64,000 nt of DNA from JAHIKV01 sp965195225. GTDB lineage: Bacteria; Planctomycetota; Planctomycetia; Pirellulales; Thermoguttaceae. The stretch is from NCBI GenBank assembly GCA_965195225.1, contig CBDAFL010000085.1, positions 85,378 through 149,377 of the forward strand, read 5' to 3'. The notes under the pieces were generated by a model. The model was not told where the DNA came from. It did no database searches and saw nothing but the letters and a program-made list of their open reading frames with translations. Each line of letters begins with the position of its first letter. Position 1 is the stretch's first letter. The translations under genes and the position numbers were made by a program. Of this stretch, positions 35,577-45,263 are shown in pieces.

Positions 35577-36236
35577 TCAGTTCTGCAATCCGGCAAACGG
35601 GTTGTTCCGCTTCTCTTCGCCGACGGTGGTTTCGGGGCCGTGGCCGGGCAGAAGGATCGTGTCGTCCGGAAGGGCGAAGAGCTTCGAGCGTATGCCGGAG
35701 ATCAGTTGGTTGTGGTCGCCATCAGGGAAATCGGTTCGCCCAACGCTGCCGGCGAAGATCGTGTCGCCGACGAACACTACCGCCGGCTCACGGCCTTTCC
35801 AAAGAAAGACCACGTGGCCGATCGAGTGGCCGGGTATGGCTTGCACCTGAAACTCGACCCCAGCCGTTTCGTAGACGTCGCCATCGCCGACCGTCGCGTC
35901 TGCCGGGGGGCTGATCATCGGAATGCCGAATCCCGCCGATAGATTCATTTTGGGATCGGTTAATTTTTCCGCGTCGTCCGCGCCGATGACCACCGGGCAG
36001 TCGGGCCAGCGTTTCTTCAGCGCGGCGTTGCCGCCGATGTGGTCGCCGTGGCCGTGGGTGTTGAGGATCGCCACCGGCGTCAAGCCGTGTTGTTCCAGGT
36101 GGTCGATGATCTTTTCCGGTTCCAGGCCGGGATCGATTACCGCGCAGTCGGCACGGTCCCGGCGCCAGGCGATATAGGTGTTTTGCTCGAACGGGAGACA
36201 AAGAATAGTGTCAAGCTGAAAATCGGTCGACTTCAC
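35577..36236 (-). CDS. MBL-fold metallo-hydrolase (glyoxalase II-like)
   Basis: 219 aa. Seen: THGHGDHIGG (HxHxDH zinc motif), IPGHSIGHVVFLW (second His), VFVGDTIFAGSVGRTDF (bridging Asp), and LLPGHGPETTVGEEKRNNPF (last His), the standard layout of glyoxalase-II/YcbL-type thioesterases acting on glutathione- or other thioesters. The long upstream extension in the same frame is not coding: AGGAG lies about nine bases before GTG 36236, and the family begins at this point. Likely a detoxification hydrolase in the cytoplasm. Confidence 0.9.
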   Translation of the reverse strand: MKSTDFQLDTILCLPFEQNTYIAWRRDRADCAVIDPGLEPEKIIDHLEQHGLTPVAILNTHGHGDHIGGNAALKKRWPDCPVVIGADDAEKLTDPKMNLSAGFGIPMISPPADATVGDGDVYETAGVEFQVQAIPGHSIGHVVFLWKGREPAVVFVGDTIFAGSVGRTDFPDGDHNQLISGIRSKLFALPDDTILLPGHGPETTVGEEKRNNPFAGLQN

Positions 36237-36622
36237 GAGATTGGACTCCTCAGAGGGCAAAAAATTAGGTAGAATATAGCGGTTACTGTTGGAGATTACA
36301 CAGAGGGGTATTTCAACGATTGGGCAAAGGGGCATTGCGAAACTAAACATTGTAATTCCGACTAGAGGAATTTGCGATAAGGTCGAAGAGGGTTGGCGTT
36401 GGCAACGGGGGGTTTTGCAGATATTTTGTCGAATTAGCCCGTTATTGCTGCCGCATATCGCCCAAACTAACATTGAGTATTTGGGGCAAGGCAGGTTAGC
36501 GTACGCTTTGCTGCCGCCGTTTAGGATCGGATTTCAAGGAAGTAGATACCGGTATCGCCCGAACCGCCGTCCACGGCCTGCGATGTCGGCAGCATGGCGA
36601 TGCCCCACAAGGAGGAACATTG
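36237..36622. other. divergent intergenic region
   Basis: 386 bases between the metallo-hydrolase and the DUF1571 gene. It must hold both promoters. The reverse strand shows TATATT/TATTCT words near 36273-36282 suited to a -10 box for the hydrolase. The remainder (36290-36600) is A/T-richer and contains no supportable gene. Confidence 0.4.
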
Positions 36623-37699
36623 ATGACCGCTAGGATTATTTTACGTTGCACGGGAAGTAATGCAGCATTCTTTTCGGATGGAAAAGAAAGTTGCAATTCA
36701 AGCCGTTCACTGTATATGTTGCGGTGTTGGCTACCGATCTTGCTGTGCTGTGCCGCGATTGCGTTTCTGACCGGGACGGAGTCGGTGCTTGCCGCCGGCC
36801 CCGAAGGGCCGATGCAACGTCAACCAGCGTCGGGAGTAATGCCTGCGACCGTTCCGATTGCATCGACGACGGCCCAGCCCACGCCGTCGTTGCCTGTTTC
36901 CGCGCAGCCACCGGCGCGTCGTCCCGCCTACCATTTGGCCGAGCGTTCGGAAGCGGCTCAAGCGGCCTCGGCGGCGCCCAAGCTGGCCCCCGGCCATCCC
37001 AACGAACACCCGATGATGCCCGCCCTGCGCTGGGCCTACTCCGGCCTGGGCAACATAGAGAAGGTTCAGGATTACTCGGCCACCCTGGCCAAGCGGGAGC
37101 GGATCGGCGGCAAGCTGCTCGATTACGAGTACATGTTTGTCAAACTCCGGCAGAAACCGTTCAGCGTTTACATGTATTTTCTTGCCCCGGCCGAGATCAA
37201 GGGCCAGGAGGTGCTTTTCGTCGATGGTAAGAACGACGGCAACATGTGGGCGCATACGGTCGGTATCAAAAACACCATGTTCGGCACCGTCTCGATAAGG
37301 CCCGACGGACCGATCGCCATGCGGAACCAGCGTTATCCGCTGACGGAGTTGGGTATCCTCAACCTTACGCGCCGGTTGGTGGAAGTCGGCGAAAAGGATA
37401 TTAAGTACGGCGAGTGCGACGTGAAGTTTTACGAGGGTGCGAAGATCAACGGCCGCGTTTGCACCTGCATTGAAGTGGTCCACCCGGTGCCTCGCCGCAA
37501 CTTCCTCTTCCACTTGGCGCGGATTTTCGTCGACAAGGAATTTAACTTGCCGATCCGCTACGAATCCTACGATTGGCCGAAAGAACAGGGCGGAGCGCCC
37601 GAGTTAATCGAGGAGTACACCTACCTCGATCTGAAGCTGAACAACGGATTCACCGACACCGATTTCGACATTAAGAATCCGAACTACAAGTTCCGTTGA
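36623..37699 (+). CDS. DUF1571 exported protein
   Basis: 358 aa. AAGGAGG eight bases before ATG 36623. A hydrophobic signal (LRCWLPILLCCAAIAFLTG) follows ~35 polar residues, so an internal ATG before MLRC may be the real start. Then a Pro/Ala-rich linker (about 60-120) leads to the DUF1571 domain: ALRWAYSGLGNIEKVQDYSA, FSVYMYFLAPAEIKGQEVLF, NDGNMWAHTVG, CIEVVHPVPRRNF and the end FTDTDFDIKNPNYKF. The domain is a lipoprotein-carrier-like beta fold (by the pattern of alternating strands; inferred), found widely in planctomycetes. Function unknown, probably periplasmic. Confidence 0.85.
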   Translation: MTARIILRCTGSNAAFFSDGKESCNSSRSLYMLRCWLPILLCCAAIAFLTGTESVLAAGPEGPMQRQPASGVMPATVPIASTTAQPTPSLPVSAQPPARRPAYHLAERSEAAQAASAAPKLAPGHPNEHPMMPALRWAYSGLGNIEKVQDYSATLAKRERIGGKLLDYEYMFVKLRQKPFSVYMYFLAPAEIKGQEVLFVDGKNDGNMWAHTVGIKNTMFGTVSIRPDGPIAMRNQRYPLTELGILNLTRRLVEVGEKDIKYGECDVKFYEGAKINGRVCTCIEVVHPVPRRNFLFHLARIFVDKEFNLPIRYESYDWPKEQGGAPELIEEYTYLDLKLNNGFTDTDFDIKNPNYKFR

Positions 37700-37809
37700 G
37701 GCGATACAACGCCCAATATCCTCCACCGACCTCGTCCCGCGCCAGCCGCGAGGCGAGGTCGTGGCGTATAATTGTTCAACGCAATGTTGCGACGTTGATT
37801 GGTGACCGT

Positions 37810-38014
37810 GTAACCGTTCATAGGGGACTGTCCCAATTTTTGCGGCGTGAGGGACGTTGCCAGGCGAATTGACTTGACCGCCGCTAAAATGGGACTGTCC
37901 TCCTGGCGCCGCGGGAAGGGGGACAGGTCCATGTTTTCGGCCAACGGTTCGTCGGCAAAATGCGTTTTTTCGCCGAAAAATGAACCAGTCCCCAGCCAGC
38001 CCGAGAACGGTTAC
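37810..38014 (-). mobile_element. 205-bp MITE, copy 2 (inverted)
   Basis: The reverse complement matches 27988-28191 with only scattered substitutions, including both terminal inverted repeats (GTAACCGTTC... / ...GAACGGTTAC). No 8-bp direct repeat is evident at its flanks, so it may be older or recombined. It occupies most of the space between the DUF1571 gene and the epimerase gene. Confidence 0.85.
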
Positions 38015-38088
38015 GGTAGAATGATGCAACATTGGCGGATCATGAATTCCCCCAAAGGTCTTTCGCAAGCAATATAGGCTTCAGGCAC

Positions 38089-39294
38089 ATGCAAATTGAT
38101 TTGAGCAAGGTTCCGCTGGAGCGATTAACGCAACTTGAGCAGCAGTATCGCGAGGCGTTGCTAGACGATGTGACGCCGTGGTGGGAGCGTCATTCGCTGG
38201 ACCGAGAGTGCGGCGGATACTACTCCTGTCTGGAGCGAGACGGCCGCCCGTGGTCTACCGAGAAGTACATGTGGATGACCGGCCGGGAAATATGGATGTT
38301 CAGCCACTTGTACAATCATTGTCGGCAGAACCCGGATTGGTTGGACACGGCCCGCTTGGGCGCCGATTTTTTGTTGAAGCATGCCTTCCTTCCCGACGGA
38401 AAGATGCACTTTCGTCTCGGACGCGACGGCCGGCCAATGTCCAAAGTGTTGAGCATTTACACGGAGGTTTTTGGCGCAATCGCACTGGCCGAATTGAGTC
38501 GCGCGGCCGAGGACGAGGAGCTTTGGGCCAAGGCAATGGCGATGTACGATTTTTTGATCCCGCGGTTCGGTCGGCCGTCCGACACGGCATTGCTCGGCTA
38601 TCCGATCAACGCCGAGTTTCACTTGCACGCTCACGACATGTGCCGCATGACGGTGGCTTGGGTATTCAACGAGATTCGGCCCGACAAACGGTTCGACGAC
38701 GATCTTAGGTTATCGGTGGAGTCGATCATCGGCAGGCACTGGAAGCCGGAGCACAATGCGCTGCTGGAAAATGTCGCCATGAACGGCGATCCGTTGCTGG
38801 ATCTGCCGGAGGGGCGATTGTTTCTTCCCGGTCATGCGATCGAGAGCGCATGGATGGTGATGGAAGTCGCCCGCAAACATGACAATCAAGAAGTGACGCA
38901 AACCGCCATCGACATCGTACTGGCGTCGCTGGAACACGGCTGGGATCAACAGTACGGCGGGCTAAAGTACATCACCAACATCGACTGGACTCCAACGCAC
39001 GAGTTGGGAGCCAATCTGAAACTATGGTGGCCGCACTGCGAAACCCTTTACGCTTTGCTGTTGGGTTGGTCGTTGACGGGCCGGGAAGACCTCTGGCGGT
39101 GGTACGAGAAAGTACACGAGTATGTATTCGACCACTTTCCCGACCCCGAGTTCGGCGAATGGTTCGGGTATCTCGATCGCGACGGGAAACCGGTTTGGAC
39201 CGCCAAGGCCAATGGCTGGAAAGGATTTTTCCACCTCCCGCGGGTACTGCTGCGATGCCACACTCTGCTGACTGAATTGGCGAAAGGCGAATAG
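38089..39294 (+). CDS. AGE-family epimerase/isomerase
   Basis: 401 aa, the length of N-acylglucosamine 2-epimerase and cellobiose 2-epimerase-type (alpha/alpha)6 barrels. Seen: VTPWWERHSLDRECGGYYSC (substrate-side motif with conserved Arg/Gly/Tyr), MWMTGREIWMFSHLYN, PLLDLPEGRLFLPGHAIESA WMVMEVAR region with the catalytic His, and WWPHCETLYALLLGW. ATG 38089 is chosen because the family begins at QIDLSKVPLERL; the upstream frame runs into the MITE. Probable substrate is a sugar taken up by the adjacent MFS transporter, e.g. an N-acylhexosamine or mannose-type sugar (inference). Confidence 0.88.
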   Translation: MQIDLSKVPLERLTQLEQQYREALLDDVTPWWERHSLDRECGGYYSCLERDGRPWSTEKYMWMTGREIWMFSHLYNHCRQNPDWLDTARLGADFLLKHAFLPDGKMHFRLGRDGRPMSKVLSIYTEVFGAIALAELSRAAEDEELWAKAMAMYDFLIPRFGRPSDTALLGYPINAEFHLHAHDMCRMTVAWVFNEIRPDKRFDDDLRLSVESIIGRHWKPEHNALLENVAMNGDPLLDLPEGRLFLPGHAIESAWMVMEVARKHDNQEVTQTAIDIVLASLEHGWDQQYGGLKYITNIDWTPTHELGANLKLWWPHCETLYALLLGWSLTGREDLWRWYEKVHEYVFDHFPDPEFGEWFGYLDRDGKPVWTAKANGWKGFFHLPRVLLRCHTLLTELAKGE

Positions 39295-39344
39295 TACAGC
39301 GTTGCCGTTGGTATTGGCGGCAAATCGTATAGCGGCATGTCGGC

Positions 39345-39373
39345 TTTGCATGCCCGTTGGTAGCCGATATACT
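39345..39373 (+). promoter_or_regulatory. candidate promoter of the sugar transporter gene
   Basis: TTTGCA (39345-39350), 17 bases, TATACT (39368-39373), 54 bases before the transporter ATG. Confidence 0.4.
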
Positions 39374-39426
39374 AAACGCACGATTTTGACTGTAACGGCG
39401 AAAAAGTGCAACAACGGGACTGAACC

Positions 39427-40863
39427 ATGCGATCCGACGCACCCCGGGGAGACGGGGCATCCGCCGAGAATACTGCGGGGCCAACTCGCGGCAAGGCCCT
39501 CTATCTAGCCGGAATATGCCTGACGGCGTCGCTGGGCGGTTTGCTGTTCGGTTTTGACACGGCCGTGATTTCCGGCACGGTGGGGTTCGTGGAAAAACAG
39601 TTTTTGTTGGGGAAACTCGCCGTTGGATGGTTCGTCAGTTCCGCACTGCTGGGGTGCATTTTGGGCGCTGTCGTCGCCGGGTTCTTAAGCGATCGTTTCG
39701 GTCGCAAGCCCATCCTGATTTTTTCCGCTTTGTGTTTTTTCGTCTCCGCGCTGTTTTCCACCATGCCTCCAAACTTTCAGGCGTTGGTTTGGGCACGGCT
39801 CGTCGGCGGGTTCGGCGTGGGTATGGCCTCCGTGTTGGCGCCGATGTTCATCTCCGAGTTCTCCCCTCCCCATTTGCGCGGGCGACTGGTGGCGCTGTAT
39901 CAATTATCGATTGTCGTCGGCATACTCGCCGCCTATTTTTCCAATTGGCTGTTGCTTACCAACGCCCAAGCGCATCCGATGGCCTTTGGTGGAGAGGGCT
40001 GGTTGCACTGGATCATGGTGGCCGAGGTATGGCGGGGGATGTTCGCCGCCGAGATGATTCCCGCAACAGCGTTCGTGTTCCTTTTGCTCTTTGTGCCGGA
40101 AAGCCCTCGATGGCTTGTGAAAGCGGGACAAGATGATCGGGCAATGAAAATTCTCGCTCAAATCGGAAGCCACGAGGTGGCCTGCCGCGAATTGGCCGAC
40201 ATTCAAGCAGCGCTCTCTCATGAAAAAGGATCGCTCAGAGAACTGTTTCAGCCGGGGCTAAGGGTCGCCATGATCGTCGCCTTGGGACTATCGGTGTTCG
40301 GGCAGCTTAGCGGCGTGAACATCGTGGTGTATTACGGACCGGCAATACTCAAGTCCGCCAATATGCCAATCCAACATGCCTTCCAGTGGCAGGTGGCCTT
40401 GGGAATCATAAATTTTATCTTTACTCTGGTAGCTATCATGGCGATCGATAGCTGGGGACGCAGGCCGCTGCTGATCTGGGGCATGGCGGCGGTAACGCTC
40501 CTGATGGGAACGACCGCCCTCTTGCTTCTGTTCCACGCACACGCGCTGTGGATCGTGCTGCTGCTGTGCCTCTACATGGCCTGCGAAGCCGCGTCAATCT
40601 GTGCGGTGATTTGGGTAATTACGGCGGAAATATTTCCCAATCGCATCCGCGGCCGGGCAATGTCCATCGCCACGTTTTTCAACTGGGGAACCAATATGCT
40701 GAGCGCGCTCATATTTCCCAAGTTTGTGGACAATTACGGGCTTCATGCCGGATTCTTCGCCTGCGCGGCGATTTGCCTGGTGGCCACTATGTTCTTTTGG
40801 GCCTTGGTCCCGGAAACGAAAGGCAAGAGCTTGGAGGAAATCGAAAGACATTGGATTGCTTGA
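39427..40863 (+). CDS. sugar porter, MFS superfamily
   Basis: 478 aa, 12 membrane helices. Seen: GGLLFGFDTAVISG in helix 1, DRFGRKP loop motif between helices 2 and 3, PESPRWLVKAGQ after helix 6, GQLSGVNIVVYYGPAIL in helix 7, DSWGRRPLL between helices 8 and 9, and the end VPETKGKSLEEIERHW, all diagnostic of the XylE/GLUT-type sugar porter family (proton symport or facilitated uptake). Helix 6 region is extended with a loop (AQAHPMAFGGEGWLHW) seen in some bacterial members. Lies between an epimerase and a UroD-like gene with short gaps. Confidence 0.93.
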   Translation: MRSDAPRGDGASAENTAGPTRGKALYLAGICLTASLGGLLFGFDTAVISGTVGFVEKQFLLGKLAVGWFVSSALLGCILGAVVAGFLSDRFGRKPILIFSALCFFVSALFSTMPPNFQALVWARLVGGFGVGMASVLAPMFISEFSPPHLRGRLVALYQLSIVVGILAAYFSNWLLLTNAQAHPMAFGGEGWLHWIMVAEVWRGMFAAEMIPATAFVFLLLFVPESPRWLVKAGQDDRAMKILAQIGSHEVACRELADIQAALSHEKGSLRELFQPGLRVAMIVALGLSVFGQLSGVNIVVYYGPAILKSANMPIQHAFQWQVALGIINFIFTLVAIMAIDSWGRRPLLIWGMAAVTLLMGTTALLLLFHAHALWIVLLLCLYMACEAASICAVIWVITAEIFPNRIRGRAMSIATFFNWGTNMLSALIFPKFVDNYGLHAGFFACAAICLVATMFFWALVPETKGKSLEEIERHWIA

Positions 40864-41024
40864 CGCTCGCCTCCGCGCGACGCGGGGAAGTAAGTCGCCG
40901 TGAAGAAATTACTTGTTGACTGGGGTTTTTCAGATTTCGGATTAAACGCCCTTTCTCCATCCGAGAGAGGGAACCAATTTGCAAAACGCCGGAATCAAAA
41001 AAACTTTTCTGGAGACACGTTATC

Positions 41025-42116
41025 GTGGATGCGTTGAACTACAAACCTAATTGGGCCGACGTGCTGGAAAGGCTGCGGTGTTTGTACGATCGCCGGGGAT
41101 GCGATCGCATCTTTGCCACCATGTCGATTTCCAGCCCGGCACTGGCCGATTTCCGCAGGCAATACCCTAACGTGGAGTGTGAGTACCCCGACCCGACGGA
41201 ACGGGCGGCTTTTTGGGACCGGCTGCTCGGCGAGCGGACGGGAATCGAGGACGATGCGCTACCCAGCGCCTATCTGAGCGAGTTTGACCAAGGACTTTAC
41301 GGCGGGTTGCTCGGCGGCGAAGTTCGTTTCATGGCCCACCCGGACGTCGGCTGGATATCGTCGATGGTTCCGCCGCTGTTGAAAGACTGGTCGGAATTCG
41401 ACCGGCTGAGCTTCGACGAGTCTCATCCTTGGTGGCAGCGGTATCTTCGGCAACTCGACGTTTACGTCGAGTGCGGCCGGAATAAGTGGGGTATCAGCCA
41501 CTTCATCCTCATCGACGGGCTAAACTTTGTCTTTGAGTTGCTGGGCGCCACCGAAACGTATCTTAGTGTCGAGCAGTGCCCGGAAAACGTCCTTCGGGCA
41601 ATCGACTTCGCTTATGACCTGAACGCGAGGGTTCACCGCAAGTTTTTCCAGGCCGTGCCAATGTTGGAAGGCGGAACGTTCAGCAACTTCGGCCAATGGA
41701 TACCGGGCCGTGTTGTTTCCGAGAGCCTGGACCCATACCACATGACCTCGGTGGCTTATTTTGAACGTTGGGGACGCGAGCCGGTAGAGCGAATCCTCGA
41801 CGCCTTTGACGGTGGAGTGATCCACATTCACGGCAACGGTCGGCACCTGCTTCAAGCGGCCTCGACCATCAGAGGCCTCAAGGCGATTCTGTTGCTCGAC
41901 GACAAGGGATTCCCCATGGCGTTTGACGTCCTGAGGGAGTTGCAAGCCCACGTGGGCGACGTGCCGGTGGCCGTGTTTGCCGAATATCAGGAATTCGTCG
42001 ACCGTCTGGAACGGCACGACCTGCCCGGCGGCGTGATGTACCAGGTAAAAAACGTTCCCGACGTCGATACGGCCAACCGGTGCATGGAAAAAGTCCGCGA
42101 CTATCGGACTTATTGA
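41025..42116 (+). CDS. uroporphyrinogen decarboxylase-superfamily protein of unknown role
   Basis: 363 aa from GTG with GGAG about eleven bases upstream. The overall order (IDGLNFVFELLGATETYLSV, CPENVLRAIDFAYDLNARVH, VIHIHGNGRHLLQAASTIRG, then a final KNVPDVDTANRCMEKVRDY) matches the UroD/methyl-cobamide transferase TIM barrel. The N-terminal PxxRxP motif of true HemE is absent, so it is not a heme enzyme. Such genes often accompany carbohydrate uptake in planctomycetes; here it follows an epimerase and a sugar transporter. Substrate unknown. Confidence 0.7.
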   Translation: MDALNYKPNWADVLERLRCLYDRRGCDRIFATMSISSPALADFRRQYPNVECEYPDPTERAAFWDRLLGERTGIEDDALPSAYLSEFDQGLYGGLLGGEVRFMAHPDVGWISSMVPPLLKDWSEFDRLSFDESHPWWQRYLRQLDVYVECGRNKWGISHFILIDGLNFVFELLGATETYLSVEQCPENVLRAIDFAYDLNARVHRKFFQAVPMLEGGTFSNFGQWIPGRVVSESLDPYHMTSVAYFERWGREPVERILDAFDGGVIHIHGNGRHLLQAASTIRGLKAILLLDDKGFPMAFDVLRELQAHVGDVPVAVFAEYQEFVDRLERHDLPGGVMYQVKNVPDVDTANRCMEKVRDYRTY

Positions 42117-42275
42117 GGATCGGATAAACAGTGCAATTCCGTTTTACCGCCGAGTTTGCTTGCCGCGTGGGAGTTGGCCGACGAAGATACCACGACCTTG
42201 CCGGCCGGCTTGCCCTTGACAGCCCGAAATATTACGTTTTATTGTAGCAATCAGTAACGTCACATAGGCACGCAC

Positions 42276-43124
42276 ATGGATTCCCCGCGAAACGCGTCCG
42301 CGTTGAATCGGACTTTTTGGAAATGGGCGTGGCGAATCGGCCGAGTGCCGTTGATCTGCTTTCTCGTTGTGGTGGTGATCGCCATGTTTATGGAAAACTC
42401 GCTGATCTTTTTCCCGAGCCGTTACCCGATCGGCGAATGGCAACCGCCGGGGATTGAGTTCGAGGACGCCTGGTTCCAGTCGGAAGACGGCTCTCGGCTG
42501 CACGGCTGGTACGTGCCGCATCCGAATCCCCGCGCAACGGTGCTTTTCTGTCACGGCAACGCCGGCAACATCACCCATCGCGCCGGGATTCTCGAGGTCT
42601 TGCACGACTACGTCGGCGCGTCGGTGTTGATTTTCGATTACCGTGGATACGGTCGAAGCGAGGGTGGGCCGAGCGGGTCTGGCGTTTTGGCCGACGCCCG
42701 CGCGGCGCGCGCTTGGCTGGCCGCCCGCGAAAATATCCCCGAGCGCGACGTGGTGCTGATGGGCGAGTCGATCGGTGGGGCCGTGGCGGTTGATTTGGCC
42801 GCCCGCGACGGCGCTCGCGGTTTGGTTCTGGAAAGCACGTTCGACGCTTTGCCGGAAGTGGCCGCGTATCATTATCCGTGGCTTCCGGTTCGCTGGCTGA
42901 TGCGGACCCGTTTCGACTCGGCCGGCGTGATCGGTCGGTATCATGGTCCGTTGCTGCAAGCGCACGGCGACGCCGATACGATCGTTCCCTTGCGGTGTGG
43001 CCGCCGCTTGTTCGAGGCGGCCAACGAGCCGAAGCGGTTCATTCTCCTGTCCGGCCACGACCACAACGATCCCATGCCGCGGGAGTACTACGAGGCCTTG
43101 GCGTCATTTTTAGAGGGGCTCTGA
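42276..43124 (+). CDS. membrane-anchored alpha/beta hydrolase
   Basis: 282 aa. One N-terminal membrane helix (VPLICFLVVVVIAMFMENSL), then a hydrolase fold: LFCHGNAGNITHR (oxyanion strand), LIFDYRGYGRSEG, nucleophile GESIGGAVAV, acid in AHGDADTIVPL, and His in LSGHDHNDPM. BEM46/YqkD-like family; esterase or lipase of unknown substrate at the inner membrane. Its last 15 bases overlap the converging histidine-kinase gene. Confidence 0.9.
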   Translation: MDSPRNASALNRTFWKWAWRIGRVPLICFLVVVVIAMFMENSLIFFPSRYPIGEWQPPGIEFEDAWFQSEDGSRLHGWYVPHPNPRATVLFCHGNAGNITHRAGILEVLHDYVGASVLIFDYRGYGRSEGGPSGSGVLADARAARAWLAARENIPERDVVLMGESIGGAVAVDLAARDGARGLVLESTFDALPEVAAYHYPWLPVRWLMRTRFDSAGVIGRYHGPLLQAHGDADTIVPLRCGRRLFEAANEPKRFILLSGHDHNDPMPREYYEALASFLEGL

Positions 43125-45017
43125 GTAGGGCGCGTCGCCGTTGCCCTCGAACAAAGGGAGCCTCACGGAGAGCCGCGTTCCTTCGGTCGGGGCCGACTCG
43201 ATGGTCACGCTTCCTTCCAGCAGACGGACCCGTTCGCGGATACCCTGCAATCCGAACCGTTCTTCTCCCACGGCGTTGGAGTCGAAGCCGATTCCCCAGT
43301 CGCGGACATCGATGTGAATATGGTCGCCGCGCTGAATCAGGGTGACGCGGATTTTGTCGCTGCAACTGTGCCGGCAGGCGTTTTGCAGCGATTCCTGGAT
43401 GATGCGGAAAACCGCGCTCTCCAATGACGGGGCAAGATGCCGGCGGGGTAAGTCGTGCTCGAACTCGATTTCCGGCCCATCGTCCTTGCGATGTTCACAG
43501 ATAATGTATTGAACGGCGTCGACGATTCCCAATTCGTCGAGGACCGGGGGCCGAAGCCCGCTAATCAGACGCCGGGCCTCGTCGATGGCTCGGGCCAGCA
43601 GGTTCGCGGCCGAATCGAAGCCCTTCCAAGCCTCGGCGGCATCTCGGGCAAGCGTCTCGCGGAAGGCCTGGAGCCGGTAGAGCGCGCCGGTGAGTTGTTG
43701 AGCGAAACCGTCGTGAATCTCGTAAGAGATCAACCGCCGTTCGCGCTCGTGCAATTCGAGCAGTTGCCGCAGCAGCCGTTGCTCTTTTTTAACCGCCTCG
43801 GTGGCCAAACGCCCCTGGGTAACGTCGGTGCTGATTACTATGATGTTCTCAATGCCGTTTTCTCCGCCGATCGGCACTATCCGGCTCGACCACCAGTTGC
43901 CGAAGATGCACCGCAGTTCCGTGGTTTGGGGCTGTCCGGTGGCGAGTGCCCGATCGAGAGCGCGCCGGCTCGATTCTCTATACTCCGGCGACGCGAAATT
44001 ATAGATGCTCGCACCGATGTGTTCTTCACGGCTTATTCCCGATTGGGCGCGGTTGATAAATTGGATGTTGGCGTTCCGATCGAGCATCATAATGAGGTCT
44101 GGGAGGTTCTCGAACAGTCCCCGCAGGGTGGCCTCCGATTCTCGCAATGCCCTTTCCGCCCGACGATGCTCGGTAACGTCGCGGGTAATTCCCAGCAGAC
44201 CGGTCGGCATGCCCTCTTCGTCGCGCATGTACGTGCTGACGATTTCGCACCAGCGGTGCGAGCCGTCCTTTGCACGGCATTCCACCTCCAGGAAACGTTT
44301 CCGATAAGCGTCCACGGGCCGAGAAGCGTCCCAGGAAAAGTCCTCGATCAAAGCATTACGGGCGCGGGCGATGGCCTCCGGCGCGACGAGGTCTTGGAGC
44401 GAGAGGTTCTTGCTTTCCTCCGGCGTATAGCCAAAGACCCGCTCCGAGGCCGGACTGACGTAAGAGAACTGCCAGTGGTTCAATACGGCGTCGGCCAGTT
44501 CCGCCGGCGCCGCTTCCCCCCATCGCTGCTTGAGAATCTCCGTCGGAAACTCCACCGTCCAGATCACGTCGGCCACGTTGTTTGCGATTGTCCGATAACG
44601 GTCGTCGCTGGCCCGGAGCAATTCGATCGTCCACTTCCGCTCCGTGATGTCGTGGAAGAAACCGAGCAAACAGTCCCGGTTTTGGTACTTGAAGTGGGTG
44701 GCCGAAATGTCGGCATAGACCAGCCCCCCGTCCTTCCGCAGGCAAGGGATGTCCCGAACGCACTTCAAGCGGCGCTCGCTCATCGCCTTGAATGCCGCCA
44801 ACACATGCGGCAAGCTGTCGGCGGGATGAATGTCCTCCACCGACAGCGACAGCATTTCTTCTTCCGAGTATCCAAGCATCTGGCAGATAGCCCGGTTGAC
44901 GCGGCGAAAACGCTTGCCCCGTAGATCGGCGATGATGATCCCCTCGGCCGATTCGTCGTAGAGCACCCGCAACTCTTCGTTTGTTTGCCGCAATGCCGAC
45001 TCGTTCGCATCGCTCAT
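43110..45017 (-). CDS. soluble PAS-domain histidine kinase, NarL-partner type
   Basis: About 635 aa. Three PAS domains (YDESAEGIIIADLRGKRFRR; NNVADVIWTVEFPTEILKQR; LFENLPDLIMMLDRNANIQF), each ending in an FHDITER/ITRDVTEHRR-type linker, then HisKA_3 with RERRLISYEIHDGFAQQLTG (phospho-His in EIHDG) and HATPase (FRIIQESLQNACRHS, VRDWGIGFD, RFGLQGIRERV). No transmembrane helix, so it senses a cytoplasmic cue such as redox or a small ligand. HisKA_3 kinases normally pair with LuxR/NarL-type regulators; none is adjacent. The ATG at 45017 (MSDANESALRQTNEELRVLY) is preferred over an extended start; the ribosome site is weak. Confidence 0.9.
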   Translation of the reverse strand: MSDANESALRQTNEELRVLYDESAEGIIIADLRGKRFRRVNRAICQMLGYSEEEMLSLSVEDIHPADSLPHVLAAFKAMSERRLKCVRDIPCLRKDGGLVYADISATHFKYQNRDCLLGFFHDITERKWTIELLRASDDRYRTIANNVADVIWTVEFPTEILKQRWGEAAPAELADAVLNHWQFSYVSPASERVFGYTPEESKNLSLQDLVAPEAIARARNALIEDFSWDASRPVDAYRKRFLEVECRAKDGSHRWCEIVSTYMRDEEGMPTGLLGITRDVTEHRRAERALRESEATLRGLFENLPDLIMMLDRNANIQFINRAQSGISREEHIGASIYNFASPEYRESSRRALDRALATGQPQTTELRCIFGNWWSSRIVPIGGENGIENIIVISTDVTQGRLATEAVKKEQRLLRQLLELHERERRLISYEIHDGFAQQLTGALYRLQAFRETLARDAAEAWKGFDSAANLLARAIDEARRLISGLRPPVLDELGIVDAVQYIICEHRKDDGPEIEFEHDLPRRHLAPSLESAVFRIIQESLQNACRHSCSDKIRVTLIQRGDHIHIDVRDWGIGFDSNAVGEERFGLQGIRERVRLLEGSVTIESAPTEGTRLSVRLPLFEGNGDAPYSEPL

Positions 45018-45186
45018 GGCGTCGTCCCGTCTTGCCCCGCTCTGATCTCCACGTTTCGATTCCGTGGGGTCAAGGCCAATGCATCTGGCGAGGGGTGCTT
45101 CGGCGCGTCCACGGAGGCGATTTATCATGCCCGTCAATTGTACACCATCGAAAAGCCCAACGCACCAAGAGGTACGAAGGTTGCAG

Positions 45187-45220
45187 AAAAAAGCCCGCGG
45201 TAGACGGCCCGCGGGCTTTT
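45187..45220 (-). terminator. intrinsic terminator of the porin/Cys-rich operon
   Basis: On the reverse strand a stem GCCCGCGG / CCGCGGGC (45193-45200 with 45209-45216) is followed by TTTTTT (45192-45187), about 45 bases after the Cys-rich stop. A-run on the other side makes it potentially bidirectional. Confidence 0.75.
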
Positions 45221-45263
45221 CGGGAGTGGTTTCAAGAACAACTCTCGTGAACGCCTGTTTCGA

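Noticed and set aside
37684..38068. Open frames across the MITE between the DUF1571 and epimerase genes
   Set aside because: Their translations are fully explained by the repeat and recur in the other copy at 27988-28191; no ribosome sites.
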